Below are positions 8,383 through 17,097 of a DNA stretch of 64,000 bases, piece by piece. Numbering within the stretch: position 1 is the stretch's first letter; every line of letters starts with the position of its first letter. The stretch covers positions 119,327-183,326 of the forward strand of contig JARFNK010000012.1 of the NCBI GenBank assembly GCA_029167225.1, in the 5' to 3' direction. The notes under the pieces are model-generated. The model had not been told where the DNA came from and did not search any database. It was given only the letters and a program-made list of their open reading frames with translations. Origin of the DNA: Sphingobium arseniciresistens. GTDB lineage: Bacteria; Pseudomonadota; Alphaproteobacteria; Sphingomonadales; Sphingomonadaceae. The position numbers were made by a program, and so were the translations under genes.

Positions 8383-10272
8383 ATGCGCAACTGGATCAGC
8401 CTGCGCCGCGGGCGCCTTTGGCTCGCGCTTGCCCTGAGCTTCCCCGCCAACGTAAGGGCGCAGGAAGGCGAGGATCATGCAGCCCATCATGGCGGTGCGG
8501 GCTCGACCGCCATGCCCGCCGATGGAGCCATGCCCGCGTCGTCGGCGCCGGGATCGCTCGACATGGCGAAGATGATGCAGCCAATTGGGGACTGCATGAA
8601 CTGCGGGGGATCTTCGCCTAGGTCAGCCTTCTTCTCGCAGCTGCTCGCCTTCCCCTCCCTCGATGAAGGCGCTCGGCAGCGTGTCGCCGCGCAGGCCAGC
8701 GACCGGGTCACCACGGGCTTGGCGATGATCGATGCCGCGTCGGCCGCCGGGGCGCGCGCGACGACCATCTCGGATCGCCTGGAGGCGGCCCGACGTATGC
8801 GCGAGGGCGCGGACCTGTTCCGTACCGGCTCCGCGGCAGAGGGCGCAATCGGTGGCCTGCAACCGCCGCGGGACTTTGGGCTCAACTGGTTCCGCGACCA
8901 GCTCGATCTGGACGAGCCGTCATCGGGCCATGCCAACCACTGGTTCGGCATCTCTCCTTCGCATCTTCTGCTTATGGTCTTCCTGACGCTCGTCAGCGCG
9001 ACGCTGATCGCATTGCAAATGTTCCGCCTGCGGCGGATAGGTGCGATCGTCGGCGGCGGGGCCAAATCGCCGGCGTCGGCGGCGCCGGTGGCCGCTCCGG
9101 TTGCCGGCAAACTCGCGGGGCCGTCCGGCCCGGACGTCTTGGCGCTTGCGCCCAGCAACGCCGCACCGCCAGCCGGCGCCTCGCTGCGCAAGCCGAAAAG
9201 CTGGGCCGGGCAGTTGCGCGTCGTCCAGATCGTCCGCGAGACGCCGACGGTGCTGACCTTCCGTCTCGCCGATCTGGCGGCCGATCGGCTGCCGTTCGAT
9301 TTCCTCCCCGGCCAGTTCCTGCAGGTCGAGGTGGAACCCGAGGACGGCAAGACGTCGCGCCGGTCCTATACCATCGCCTCCTCGCCGACGCAGCGCGCCT
9401 ACGTCGAATTGACAGTCAAGCGCGAGGAGCAGGGCGTCGTCTCGCGCCATCTGCACAACAAGATTCCCGCAGGCGACCTTCTGAAGGTGAGCGGTCCATT
9501 TGGTGCCTTCACTTTCACCGGGACCGATGCCCAGAGCATCGTCCTGATCGCGGGCGGGGTGGGCATCACACCGATGATGTCGGTGCTGCGCTATCTCACC
9601 GATACAGCCTGGGATGGTGACATCTTCTTCTTCTACGGCGCGCGTTCCACCGAAGAATTTGTGTTCAGGGACGAGATTGAGCGTCTCGAGCGCCGCTTCG
9701 CCAATCTCCACGTCATAGCCGCCATGCCGCGCTCGCCCGGCACGGTCTGGATGGGTCCCGAAGGCTCGATCACCCGGGAAATGATTCTGGCGGCGGTTCC
9801 CGAGATTGCGAGCCGCCGCATCCATATGTGCGGCCCACCGGCGATGATGGGCGCGATGCGCACCATCCTTGGCGAGCTTGGCGTGCCCGAAGCGCAAGTG
9901 CACACCGAAGCGTTCGGCCCGGCCTCACTGCCTGCCGATGCCGACGAGCTCGAGGTGAAGTCGGCATCCCCACCCGCGCAGGATCAGCCTGCGGGGCCGG
10001 CGGTGGCGCCGAGCATCGTGACCTTCTCCGTATCCGGCGTTTCAGCGGCCCTGCCGGCCAACGAGACCGTGCTCGAGGCGGCGGAAAGCGCGGGTGTGGA
10101 AATCCCCTATGCCTGCCGCGTCGGTCAGTGCGGTGTCTGCGTCGTCAAGCTGCTCGAGGGTGAGGTGACGATGGAGGTCGAGACCGGCCTGGCACCATCC
10201 GACAAGGAACAAAGCTATGTCCTCGCCTGTCAGGCCAAGGGAACGGGCACACCGCTCGTCGTGGAAGCCTGA
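8383..10272 (+). CDS. Membrane-anchored NAD(P)H oxidoreductase / 2Fe-2S ferredoxin fusion
   Basis: A 629-residue multidomain protein. It has a signal-like segment (residues 1-26), then an extracytoplasmic Met/His/Cys-rich domain with MMQPIGDCMNCGG (65-76), and a membrane helix (about 193-213). A Pro/Ala linker leads to a ferredoxin-NADP-reductase-like module (275-515) with RRSYTIASSP (FAD), GGVGITPMMSVL and HMCGPPAMM (pyridine nucleotide). The C-terminal plant-type 2Fe-2S domain has ligands Cys578, Cys583, Cys586 and Cys616. The layout puts the redox domains in the cytoplasm and the Met/Cys domain outside. Its stop overlaps the cytochrome b start. The likely role is to take electrons from NAD(P)H and pass them to the membrane cytochrome; the acceptor is inferred. 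Confidence 0.8.
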   Translation: MRNWISLRRGRLWLALALSFPANVRAQEGEDHAAHHGGAGSTAMPADGAMPASSAPGSLDMAKMMQPIGDCMNCGGSSPRSAFFSQLLAFPSLDEGARQRVAAQASDRVTTGLAMIDAASAAGARATTISDRLEAARRMREGADLFRTGSAAEGAIGGLQPPRDFGLNWFRDQLDLDEPSSGHANHWFGISPSHLLLMVFLTLVSATLIALQMFRLRRIGAIVGGGAKSPASAAPVAAPVAGKLAGPSGPDVLALAPSNAAPPAGASLRKPKSWAGQLRVVQIVRETPTVLTFRLADLAADRLPFDFLPGQFLQVEVEPEDGKTSRRSYTIASSPTQRAYVELTVKREEQGVVSRHLHNKIPAGDLLKVSGPFGAFTFTGTDAQSIVLIAGGVGITPMMSVLRYLTDTAWDGDIFFFYGARSTEEFVFRDEIERLERRFANLHVIAAMPRSPGTVWMGPEGSITREMILAAVPEIASRRIHMCGPPAMMGAMRTILGELGVPEAQVHTEAFGPASLPADADELEVKSASPPAQDQPAGPAVAPSIVTFSVSGVSAALPANETVLEAAESAGVEIPYACRVGQCGVCVVKLLEGEVTMEVETGLAPSDKEQSYVLACQAKGTGTPLVVEA

Positions 10273-11000
10273 TGCGCGAGCGGGGCGACCTCATCGTCGG
10301 CCTGCTGGTCGCATTTCTGGTGCTGTTTCCGCTCGGCTATCTCGTGCATGTCTCGCCCCGGTTTCCGGGCAGTCTCGCGGGCGGGATCATCGGCATCGCG
10401 GCGCTGGTGCTGATGGTGCTGACGCTTCCTTATGTAGCAGCTAAGCATATCAAATGGGTCGACAGGACGCTCTTGCATGTCGTGAGCAAGCCGACCTTGC
10501 TCGCCATTCACATCTATGCTGGCGTGCTCGCGCCGATCTTGGGGCTGGTGCACGCCGCGCATAAGTTCGAAAGCCCGGTCGGCCTGTTCGTTACCGTTAT
10601 CCTGTTAATGACAGTCATCACCGGGTACATCGGCCGCTATCTCCTCGCCCAGATTGCCAAGGCACTGAGGGGGCGTAGGTCGGAGCTGGCTTCCCTGCGG
10701 TCCGACTTTCTCGACGAGCCGGCCCCGCAACCTTCAACAACTAGGACCAAGGCGCCGCTGTCCGGCTGGAAGCGCTATTTCTTCGTCGCGGCCGATGCAC
10801 CGGCCGCCGACTTGACCGGGGACAGGGAGGCGCTTGCGGCGGCACTGGCCGACACCGAATTTGCGATCCGGGCTGAAAAGGCGACGAATGCGCTATTCGC
10901 CAAATGGCGGCTCCTGCACATCCTTCTGGCCTGTCTCATCTATGCGCTGCTGGCGCTTCACGTGGGCGCCGCGATCTATTTCGGGCTGCGCTGGCTATGA
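10272..11000 (+). CDS. Probable diheme b-type cytochrome membrane protein
   Basis: A 242-residue integral membrane protein with about five hydrophobic helices and a basic cytoplasmic loop (about 130-210). Two helices carry His pairs exactly 14 residues apart, His80/His94 and His216/His230. That is the spacing used by bis-His diheme cytochromes b, so two stacked hemes across the membrane are likely. The start codon shares a base with the stop of the oxidoreductase fusion, and its own stop overlaps the start of the heptaheme cytochrome. It would link the cytoplasmic 2Fe-2S domain to the periplasmic hemes. The heme assignment is inference from residue spacing. Confidence 0.7.
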   Translation: MRERGDLIVGLLVAFLVLFPLGYLVHVSPRFPGSLAGGIIGIAALVLMVLTLPYVAAKHIKWVDRTLLHVVSKPTLLAIHIYAGVLAPILGLVHAAHKFESPVGLFVTVILLMTVITGYIGRYLLAQIAKALRGRRSELASLRSDFLDEPAPQPSTTRTKAPLSGWKRYFFVAADAPAADLTGDREALAAALADTEFAIRAEKATNALFAKWRLLHILLACLIYALLALHVGAAIYFGLRWL

Positions 11001-11719
11001 AATGGCAACGCCTCCTCTATGCCGTCTTCCTCGCAGCCCTGCTGGTGATCGTGATCGCGATTTCGGTTCGGATGCGATCGAGCGCGCCTGTCGATGCGGG
11101 GTTGGTCGCGCGGCTTGTGGCGCCGGGTCCGCTGTCGAGCGCCCACCAGGCATTCGCCGGCCAATGCACTGCCTGTCATACGCCGGGCAAGGGCGTGGAA
11201 ACCAAGACCTGCCTGACCTGCCATGCCGGAACCGATTTCGGCTCCAAGCAATCGACCCAGTTCCATGCCTGCGCGACCGAGTGCACATCCTGCCATGTCG
11301 AGCATGAGGGTGATCGCGGCATCATCCGCATAAATCATGCAGCGCTGCTCGACCCGAAGCTGTTCCGGCAGCCCCTCGACGGGGCGGCGGTTAATCCTCA
11401 TGGTTTCTCGGCCGAAGCCGGGTTGAACTGCGCGAGCTGCCACTCCTACCGCGATCCCCATCAGGGACTGTTTGGCACCGATTGCGCGAGCTGCCACAAG
11501 ACCGACAGTTGGAAAATCGCGAACTACCGGCATCCGTCGGTCAATTCGACCCAATGCTCCGAGTGCCACAAGGCGCCGCCAAGCCATTTCATGGAGCATT
11601 TCAGCATGGTCTCGCAACGCGTGGCCGGTGAGAAGGCGCGCGTCGACCAATGCTACGCTTGCCACACGACCGACAGCTTCAACAATATCCGCCGGCGAGG
11701 CTGGTATGATCACCATTGA
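10997..11719 (+). CDS. Membrane-anchored heptaheme cytochrome c
   Basis: A 240-residue protein with an N-terminal membrane anchor (residues 7-24) and seven CxxCH heme-attachment motifs in the periplasmic part, starting at residues 57, 72, 96, 145, 163, 187 and 219. The motif spacing and extra His residues resemble class III (c3-like/c7-like) multiheme cytochromes. The ATG overlaps the cytochrome b stop (ATGA). Multiheme cytochromes carry electrons through the periplasm or to outer acceptors; here the neighbours suggest delivery to copper-handling proteins or another soluble acceptor, which is inference. Confidence 0.85.
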   Translation: MKWQRLLYAVFLAALLVIVIAISVRMRSSAPVDAGLVARLVAPGPLSSAHQAFAGQCTACHTPGKGVETKTCLTCHAGTDFGSKQSTQFHACATECTSCHVEHEGDRGIIRINHAALLDPKLFRQPLDGAAVNPHGFSAEAGLNCASCHSYRDPHQGLFGTDCASCHKTDSWKIANYRHPSVNSTQCSECHKAPPSHFMEHFSMVSQRVAGEKARVDQCYACHTTDSFNNIRRRGWYDHH

Positions 11720-12152
11720 AGCGGGATGGCTGAGCACGTTCTTCCGGCTCGCGGTGATCGGTCTCGATCTCGCGGGGGCGCTGACGATCCTCGTCGGCGC
11801 GGCGCTGGCGACAATTCTGTTTGCGAAGCGGGCAAGGACCGGCGATCGGACGAAAGCCTATTGTGCGTTCCGCTCTGCCCTGGGCAGCAGCATTCTGCTC
11901 GGTCTGGAATTTCTGGTCGCAGGCGACATCGTCAAATCACTGGTGATCAACCCCACGCTCGACGATCTCATCGTGCTCGCCGGTCTGGTGCTGGTCCGCA
12001 CGTTCCTCAGCATCTCGCTCGGGGTCGAGATCAACGGCCATTGGCCGTGGGAGGAAACCCGGATGGCGCGGGAGAAAGCGCGCCTCGCGTCGGAAGGTTC
12101 GTCGCCGAAGACCAACGAGGCATCTCAATGTGGAATGCCAGCAGCAAATTAG
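11706..12152 (+). CDS. DUF1622 membrane protein
   Basis: A 148-residue inner-membrane protein of the DUF1622 family with three hydrophobic helices: LAVIGLDLAGALTILVGAAL, SSILLGLEFLVAGDIVKSL and DDLIVLAGLVLVRTFLSISL. The GLEFLVAGDIVKS and RTFLSISLGVEI segments are family hallmarks. The gene overlaps the end of the heptaheme cytochrome gene by 14 bases, so it belongs to the same transcript. DUF1622 proteins have no established function. The C-terminal 35 residues are charged and cytoplasmic. Confidence 0.8.
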   Translation: MITIEAGWLSTFFRLAVIGLDLAGALTILVGAALATILFAKRARTGDRTKAYCAFRSALGSSILLGLEFLVAGDIVKSLVINPTLDDLIVLAGLVLVRTFLSISLGVEINGHWPWEETRMAREKARLASEGSSPKTNEASQCGMPAAN

Positions 12153-12163
12153 CAGATGGGAGC

Positions 12164-12607
12164 ATGATGATGATCGAGAGACGCGAATTGCTGATGGCCG
12201 GCGCTGGCCTGGCCGTGGCCGGTGCGATGGCCGCTCCGGCGGCGGCGCAGTACCGTTCAATGGAGGGTATGGCGATGCCGATGGCGGACTGCATCGACCA
12301 TTGCATCACGTCGCACCGCATGTGCCTCGAGACCGCTACCTATGTGACGAAGCAGGGCGGTCCACTCGCGAAGGCTGCACTCGTCGCCATGCTGACCGAC
12401 TGCGCCGAGATCTGTCAGACGACGGCGAACTCAATGCTGCGACAATCCTCCTTCCACCGCATCTTGTGCCGCGCCTGCGCCGAGACCTGCTATCGCTGCG
12501 CGCAGGAATGCCTTTGTCATGCCGGGGACCAGCAGATGGCCCGTTGTTCGGCGACTTGCAAGGCGTGCGCCGCAAGTTGCCGCATGATGGCCGACACGGC
12601 CAGCTGA
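12164..12607 (+). CDS. Four-helix-bundle copper-storage (Csp-like) protein
   Basis: A 147-residue exported protein with an ERRELLMAGAGLAVAG signal region (twin-Arg-like), then a Cys-rich all-helical domain. Fifteen Cys occur mostly as CxxC or CxxxC steps: DCIDHC, DCAEIC, the CRACAETCYRCAQECLC run and CSATCKACAASC. This is the pattern of Csp copper-storage proteins, which hold many Cu(I) ions inside a four-helix bundle. A GGGAG ribosome site precedes the ATG. It closes the gene run that starts with the oxidoreductase fusion. Cu(I) storage needs reducing conditions, which may explain the association. Confidence 0.85.
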   Translation: MMMIERRELLMAGAGLAVAGAMAAPAAAQYRSMEGMAMPMADCIDHCITSHRMCLETATYVTKQGGPLAKAALVAMLTDCAEICQTTANSMLRQSSFHRILCRACAETCYRCAQECLCHAGDQQMARCSATCKACAASCRMMADTAS

Positions 12608-12624
12608 GCGCACGCTTCGCACAT

Positions 12625-12632
12625 TACGTATA
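12625..12632 (+). promoter_or_regulatory. TACGTATA motif upstream of a Met/His-rich secreted protein gene
   Basis: The site reads ATTACGTATACAGCA and lies about 108 bp before the TTG start at 12740. It shares TTACGTATACAG with the site at 13271-13282 and the TACGTATA core with the site at 6673. Confidence 0.4.
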
Positions 12633-12739
12633 CAGCAAGGCGAAGGCGGCACCATTTCACCGGCAAGCTCCGAGAGAAGCGACAATCGGCCGGGCATTCG
12701 ATCAGGTCGAACCGAAACCAGACTTGAAGGAATGGATAC

Positions 12740-13096
12740 TTGCGCAAGAAGACGGCAATTACCGCTTCGCTCGGAGCTCTCGGCATCCTTGCCGCCGGCG
12801 CCGGGCCTGTTCTCGCTGGCGAAATGCCGCCGGGCATGCCTGCCTTTGAGGGGCCCCCCAAGACCAAGCCGGCGCCCGCCGAGCCCGATCCCGCCCACAT
12901 GCAGGGCATGCGACACGGCAAGGAGGAGATGCATGGTCAGATGATGCACGGGCATCGGATGACCATGCGAGGCTCGGGGGGCGGGATGGCGCATCTGGCA
13001 TGTCAGGCATGTCGGGTCGCGGTTGCTGAACCAGCTCCCAAGCCAAGCCCCGGTGACCAGCCGGCCGATAGGCTCATAGCCTTGTGCGGCAGCTGA
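12740..13096 (+). CDS. Met/His-rich secreted protein, possibly frameshifted at a G run
   Basis: A 118-residue frame with a TTG start (AAGGAATGG just upstream) and a Sec signal peptide (MRKKTAITASLGALGILAAG, cleavage near VLA-G). The mature part is Pro-rich and then Met/His-rich (HMQGMRHGKEEMHGQMMHGH), fitting a periplasmic copper-binding protein. After a run of six G near 12977 the frame becomes Cys/Ala-rich and atypical, while an alternate frame reads GASGMSGMSGRGC and stops at 13029. A frameshift or slippage at the G run is therefore likely. It is a distant relative of the gene at 13373. Confidence 0.6.
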   Translation: MRKKTAITASLGALGILAAGAGPVLAGEMPPGMPAFEGPPKTKPAPAEPDPAHMQGMRHGKEEMHGQMMHGHRMTMRGSGGGMAHLACQACRVAVAEPAPKPSPGDQPADRLIALCGS

Positions 13097-13118
13097 GTTA
13101 CCAGATCAGACCGAAGCG

Positions 13119-13147
13119 TTGGTCCGCCGTTGAGTACGGCGGACCAA
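13119..13147 (+). terminator. Perfect 11-bp hairpin, probable terminator
   Basis: The arms TTGGTCCGCCG and CGGCGGACCAA flank a 7-base loop shortly after the Met/His-rich gene. The T tract is poor, so termination strength is uncertain. Confidence 0.5.
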
Positions 13148-13272
13148 TTGCCATTCTGGCGGGCTGCAAGCCGACAAGAAGGATCGCGGTCATGAATCTG
13201 CCTGACCCTGAACGATGATCCAACCCGCATGATCCGGCGATTATCACTGCTGATCGAACCGGATTCGTAACT

Positions 13273-13280
13273 TACGTATA
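13273..13280 (+). promoter_or_regulatory. TACGTATA motif upstream of the second Met/His-rich gene
   Basis: The site reads CTTACGTATACAG and lies about 93 bp before the ATG at 13373. It shares 12 bases with the site at 12623-12635. Confidence 0.4.
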
Positions 13281-13372
13281 CAGAGTGGACCTCGTTGGCA
13301 GCATTGCAGTGTCGGATTTGCCGGGATTGGAAAGTCGATCGGGCAAGCGGGACAACATTTCGGAGACCTTCA

Positions 13373-13759
13373 ATGCGAAAGACGACGGTTTTCACCGCCA
13401 CGGTCAGCTGCCTGGCAACCCTGACCTTCGCCGGCACGAGCCTGGCCCAGTCGGCGCCGGCGACGCCGCCCGCCGTCCAGCCGGCACCGTCGCTGTCCCA
13501 TGCCCACCAGCAAGGCATGGATCATGGTGGGCAGCAGATGCACGACCAGATGATGCAGGATCACCAGGCCGGCATGCGGAAGCAGCAAGGTCAGCAGGGC
13601 ATGGCGGGCATGTCCGGCGGTGCAGCCCCGTCGAACGGATCGGCTATGGCGGACAAGCCGATGAGCGATTGCTGCGAGATGCCGATGAAAAAGGCGAAGC
13701 CGGCGCCCAAGAAGAAGGCCGACAAGCCCATGACCGACAAGCCGATGAGCGACATGTGA
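13373..13759 (+). CDS. Met/His/Lys-rich secreted protein, probable copper-binding
   Basis: A 128-residue protein with a Sec signal peptide (TATVSCLATLTFAG, cleavage after LAQ). The mature part is low-complexity: a His/Met/Gln stretch (HAHQQGMDHGGQQMHDQMMQ), a GMAGMSGG segment, a CC pair (MSDCCEMP) and a C-terminal repeat of DKPMTDKPMSDM. Such Met/His arrays commonly bind Cu(I)/Cu(II) or Ag(I) in the periplasm. A hairpin terminator follows at 13796. The protein is probably intrinsically disordered; the metal is inferred from composition and neighbours. Confidence 0.7.
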   Translation: MRKTTVFTATVSCLATLTFAGTSLAQSAPATPPAVQPAPSLSHAHQQGMDHGGQQMHDQMMQDHQAGMRKQQGQQGMAGMSGGAAPSNGSAMADKPMSDCCEMPMKKAKPAPKKKADKPMTDKPMSDM

Positions 13760-13795
13760 GGGTTCCAGCCCCGAGAAGAGACACCGGGGGCTGAG

Positions 13796-13825
13796 GGCCC
13801 GCCGTCGCCCCCGCGGCGGGCCAAA
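13796..13825 (+). terminator. Hairpin terminator after the Met/His-rich gene
   Basis: A 9-bp stem (GGCCCGCCG / CGGCGGGCC) with a 9-base loop, followed by AAATCTTT. Confidence 0.6.
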
Positions 13826-13909
13826 TCTTTAACGATGCAAACGGTCTGCCAGTCTTCCCCGGTCGCGATTTCCGGACGGCAGGCGTCCGGCGCATGCGAG
13901 GAGGCAGGG

Positions 13910-14238
13910 ATGCGGAGACATCTGGGCGTCGGCGCTGTGATAGGAATTTTTCTGCTCGGAAGCGCGCCGCTCCTTGCGCAGGGCATTGAGCACAGTGTCT
14001 TCATGCGGAGCAAGATCGTCCGCATGGACGCGGGGGCACGGTCGGGTGCCTCGGCAAGGCCAGTGGCGCTCAGGTCGGGCAAATCCTGGAAGTCTACCAT
14101 GCCACACCGCGCCATCGGCGTATAGTAGGCCATGATAAGGTCGATCAGATCTTCGACGATCATTTCGCGCATTTCCAGGTCACGGATGGCACGCTGTAGA
14201 AAGGTGATTGGGTCAAGCTGAAGCGGCGCCGCTCATAA
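13910..14238 (+). pseudogene. Decayed paralogue of the secreted protein at 6779
   Basis: The ATG at 13910, with a GGAGG ribosome site, starts a signal peptide and QGIEHSVFMRSKIV, closely matching QGIGHSFFMRGSIV of the gene at 6779. Near 14030 the homology moves to another frame (GGTVGCLGKASGAQVGQ, then FDDHFAHFQVTDGTL). An in-frame TAG at 14197 then interrupts the end before KGDWVKLKRRRS and a TAA at 14236. One frameshift plus one nonsense codon make this a pseudogene. With the intact copy it brackets the first half of the copper island. Confidence 0.85.
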
Positions 14239-14501
14239 CCCTCAGGCCGACTGCCATGGGCGCCGAATTGCAACGACAATAGTCTGCACCGCAGCGCAAG
14301 CGCGAAAGCAATTCGTTCGTGCGCGCCCTCGAATAGATTCCTGGTTCGCCAATCAATATCCTCAGACTCTTTTGATTAAACTGATAGCTCATCTTGCGGT
14401 TTCGTCTGTTCGACTGAGCGAGCGGTTCCTGCGGATGTTACTTATAGGCCTCCACGGCCCAGGGTTTACCTCGTTTAGCACCAGCGAAATGGAGACAGGC
14501 G

Positions 14502-16022
14502 ATGTACGAGAAAGCGATTGGGACAATCAATGCCGCATCCTCGTTTCGAAATCGATATGACAATTTCATCGGCGGCCGCTGGAGCGCTCCCACCACGGGC
14601 GAATATTTCGCGGACACGAGTCCGATCAACGGCGCCCTGATCGCGGAGTTCGCACTTTCAACCCCGGACGATGTCGAACGCGCGCTCGATGCGGCGCATG
14701 GCGCCAAGGATCAATGGGCCAAGATCTCGCCGGCGGAGCGCGCCCAGCTGCTCAATCGCATCGCGGACCGGCTCGAAGACAATCTGGAGCTGCTCGCGCT
14801 CGCCGAGACGATCGACAACGGCAAGCCGATCCGCGAGACGCGCGCCGCCGACGTCCCGCTCGCCATCGACCATTTCCGCTACTTCGCCGGCTGCATTCGG
14901 GCGGAGGAGGGCGGGATCTCGACGATCGATGCCAACACAATCGCCTATCATTTCCGCGAGCCGCTGGGCGTGGTCGGCCAGATCATCCCGTGGAATTTCC
15001 CGCTGCTGATGGCGGCCTGGAAGATTGCCCCCGCGCTCGCCGCGGGCAACTGCACCGTCATCAAGCCTGCGTCCCAGACGCCCCTGACCCTGATGATGCT
15101 CGCCGAACTCACGGCGGACATCCTGCCGCCGGGCGTGCTCAACGTCGTGACCGGTCCCGGGCGGACCGTCGGCCAGGCAATCGCCGCCAATCCGCGCATC
15201 GCCAAGGTCTCCTTCACCGGCGAGACCGTCACCGGCAAGCAGATCATGCACGCCGCCGCCGATCATCTCATCCCGCAGACGATGGAACTTGGCGGCAAGT
15301 CGCCCAACATCTTCATGGCGGACGTGCTCGACGAGGACGACTCCTTCTTCGACAAAGCGCTCGAGGGTTTCACGCTATTCGCCTTCAACAAGGGGGAGGT
15401 GTGCACCTGTCCCTCGCGCGCGCTGATCCATGAATCGATCTTCGACCGCTTCATGGAACGCGCCGTGGCGCGCGTCGCAGCGATCCGCCAGGGCGACCCG
15501 CTCGATCCTTCGGTCCAGGTGGGTGCCCAGGCGTCCGAGGATCAGCTTCACAAGATCCTGAACTACATCGAGATCGGCAGGTCCGAAGGCGCGCAATGCC
15601 TGACCGGCGGCGCCAGGGCGCTTCCCGGCGGCGTGCTCGACCAGGGCTATTTCGTGCAGCCGACCGTGTTCGTCGGCGAGAACCGCATGCGGATCTTCCA
15701 GGAGGAGATTTTCGGGCCGGTCCTGTCGGTGACGCGGTTCAAGACCGTCGAGGAGGCGATCAGCATCGCCAACGACACGGCCTATGGTCTCGGGGCGGGC
15801 GTGTGGACCCGCAACGGCAACGCCGCCTACCGGCTCGGCCGCGCGATCCAGGCCGGCCGGGTCTGGACCAACTGCTATCATCAATATCCCGCGCACGCCG
15901 CTTTCGGCGGCTACAAGGCATCGGGGTTCGGGCGCGAGAACCACAAGATGATGCTCGACCATTACCAGCAGACCAAGAACCTGCTCGTCTCCTATGACGA
16001 ACAGGCGCTCGGCCTGTTCTGA
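14502..16022 (+). CDS. exaC: NAD-dependent aldehyde dehydrogenase (ExaC/AldA type)
   Basis: A 506-residue cytoplasmic aldehyde dehydrogenase. It carries the [18 protein letters not shown]-binding segment, the MELGGKSPN motif with the general-base Glu, and the catalytic Cys in GEVCTCPSR. The C-terminal [10 protein letters not shown] and the [19 protein letters not shown] end are typical of the acetaldehyde/ExaC subgroup. Length is normal. It is the first gene of an operon with adhP (25 bp gap), copA and copB, so alcohol-to-acid oxidation is co-expressed with copper resistance. Substrate preference for acetaldehyde or a related short aldehyde is inferred from the subgroup. Confidence 0.9.
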   Translation: MYEKAIGTINAASSFRNRYDNFIGGRWSAPTTGEYFADTSPINGALIAEFALSTPDDVERALDAAHGAKDQWAKISPAERAQLLNRIADRLEDNLELLALAETIDNGKPIRETRAADVPLAIDHFRYFAGCIRAEEGGISTIDANTIAYHFREPLGVVGQIIPWNFPLLMAAWKIAPALAAGNCTVIKPASQTPLTLMMLAELTADILPPGVLNVVTGPGRTVGQAIAANPRIAKVSFTGETVTGKQIMHAAADHLIPQTMELGGKSPNIFMADVLDEDDSFFDKALEGFTLFAFNKGEVCTCPSRALIHESIFDRFMERAVARVAAIRQGDPLDPSVQVGAQASEDQLHKILNYIEIGRSEGAQCLTGGARALPGGVLDQGYFVQPTVFVGENRMRIFQEEIFGPVLSVTRFKTVEEAISIANDTAYGLGAGVWTRNGNAAYRLGRAIQAGRVWTNCYHQYPAHAAFGGYKASGFGRENHKMMLDHYQQTKNLLVSYDEQALGLF

Positions 16023-16047
16023 CACCCTCTCAGCAGGAGAAGCAGCT

Positions 16048-17073
16048 ATGGCGAAAACCATGAAGGCGGCCGTCGTCCGCGAATTCGGCAAGCCGCTCGT
16101 GATCGAAGAGGCGCCGATCCCCGAAGTCGGTCCCGGCCAGATCCTCGTCAAGATCGCAGCAACCGGCGTGTGCCATACCGATCTGCACGCGGCCGAGGGC
16201 GACTGGCCGGTGAAGCCCAATCCGCCGTTCATTCCCGGCCACGAGGGCGTCGGTCATGTCGCCGCCGTCGGATCGGGCGTCACCCACGTCAAGGAAGGCG
16301 ACCGGGTCGGCGTTCCCTGGCTCTACACCGCCTGCGGCCATTGCGTGCATTGCCTGGGCGGCTGGGAGACGCTGTGCGAACTCCAGCAGAATACCGGCTA
16401 TTCGGTCAACGGCAGCTTCGCGGAATATGTCCTCGCCGATCCCAACTATGTTGGGCATCTTCCCGACAATGTCGACTTCATCGACATCGCGCCGATCCTC
16501 TGTGCGGGCGTCACGGTCTATAAGGGCCTGAAGGCTACCGAGGCAAAGCCCGGCGATTGGGTCGTCGTTTCCGGGATCGGCGGTCTCGGTCATATGGCGG
16601 TGCAATATGCCCGCGCCATGGGCATGAACGTGGCCGCGGTCGACATAGACGATAGCAAGCTTGAGCTCGCAACCCGCCTTGGGGCCGCGCTGACCGTCAA
16701 CGCCCGCGGCGAGGATCCTTCGGTCGCCATCAAGAAGGCGATCGGCGGTGCGCAGGGCGTCCTCGTCACCGCGGTATCGCCCAAGGCCTTCCAGCAGGCG
16801 CTGGGCATGGTCCGGCGCGGCGGCACGGTGGCGCTCAACGGCCTTCCGCCCGGCGATTTTCCGCTGTCGATCTTCGACACCGTGCTCAACGGCATCACGG
16901 TGCGCGGATCGATCGTCGGCACCCGGCTCGACCTCATCGAAGCGCTGGCCTTCGCCGGCGAAGGCAAGGTCCACGCAACCGTGCACGCCGAGAAGCTCGA
17001 GAATATCAACGATGTTTTCGCGCGCATGCACCATGGCGACATCGAGGGGCGGATCGTCCTCGATCTGGCCTGA
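16048..17073 (+). CDS. adhP: Zinc-dependent alcohol dehydrogenase AdhP
   Basis: A 341-residue medium-chain alcohol dehydrogenase. The catalytic zinc region is [14 protein letters not shown] with GHEGVGHV, the structural zinc loop has four Cys in [15 protein letters not shown], and the NAD site is [13 protein letters not shown]. The sequence closely follows AdhP enzymes, which oxidise ethanol and other primary alcohols to aldehydes. The ATG at 16048 follows a GCAGGAGAAG ribosome site 25 bp after the aldehyde dehydrogenase. copA begins 24 bp after its stop. The two dehydrogenases form a two-step alcohol oxidation unit that supplies NADH. Confidence 0.92.
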   Translation: MAKTMKAAVVREFGKPLVIEEAPIPEVGPGQILVKIAATGVCHTDLHAAEGDWPVKPNPPFIPGHEGVGHVAAVGSGVTHVKEGDRVGVPWLYTACGHCVHCLGGWETLCELQQNTGYSVNGSFAEYVLADPNYVGHLPDNVDFIDIAPILCAGVTVYKGLKATEAKPGDWVVVSGIGGLGHMAVQYARAMGMNVAAVDIDDSKLELATRLGAALTVNARGEDPSVAIKKAIGGAQGVLVTAVSPKAFQQALGMVRRGGTVALNGLPPGDFPLSIFDTVLNGITVRGSIVGTRLDLIEALAFAGEGKVHATVHAEKLENINDVFARMHHGDIEGRIVLDLA

Positions 17074-17097
17074 CCATATTTGACGAAAGCGACGGTC

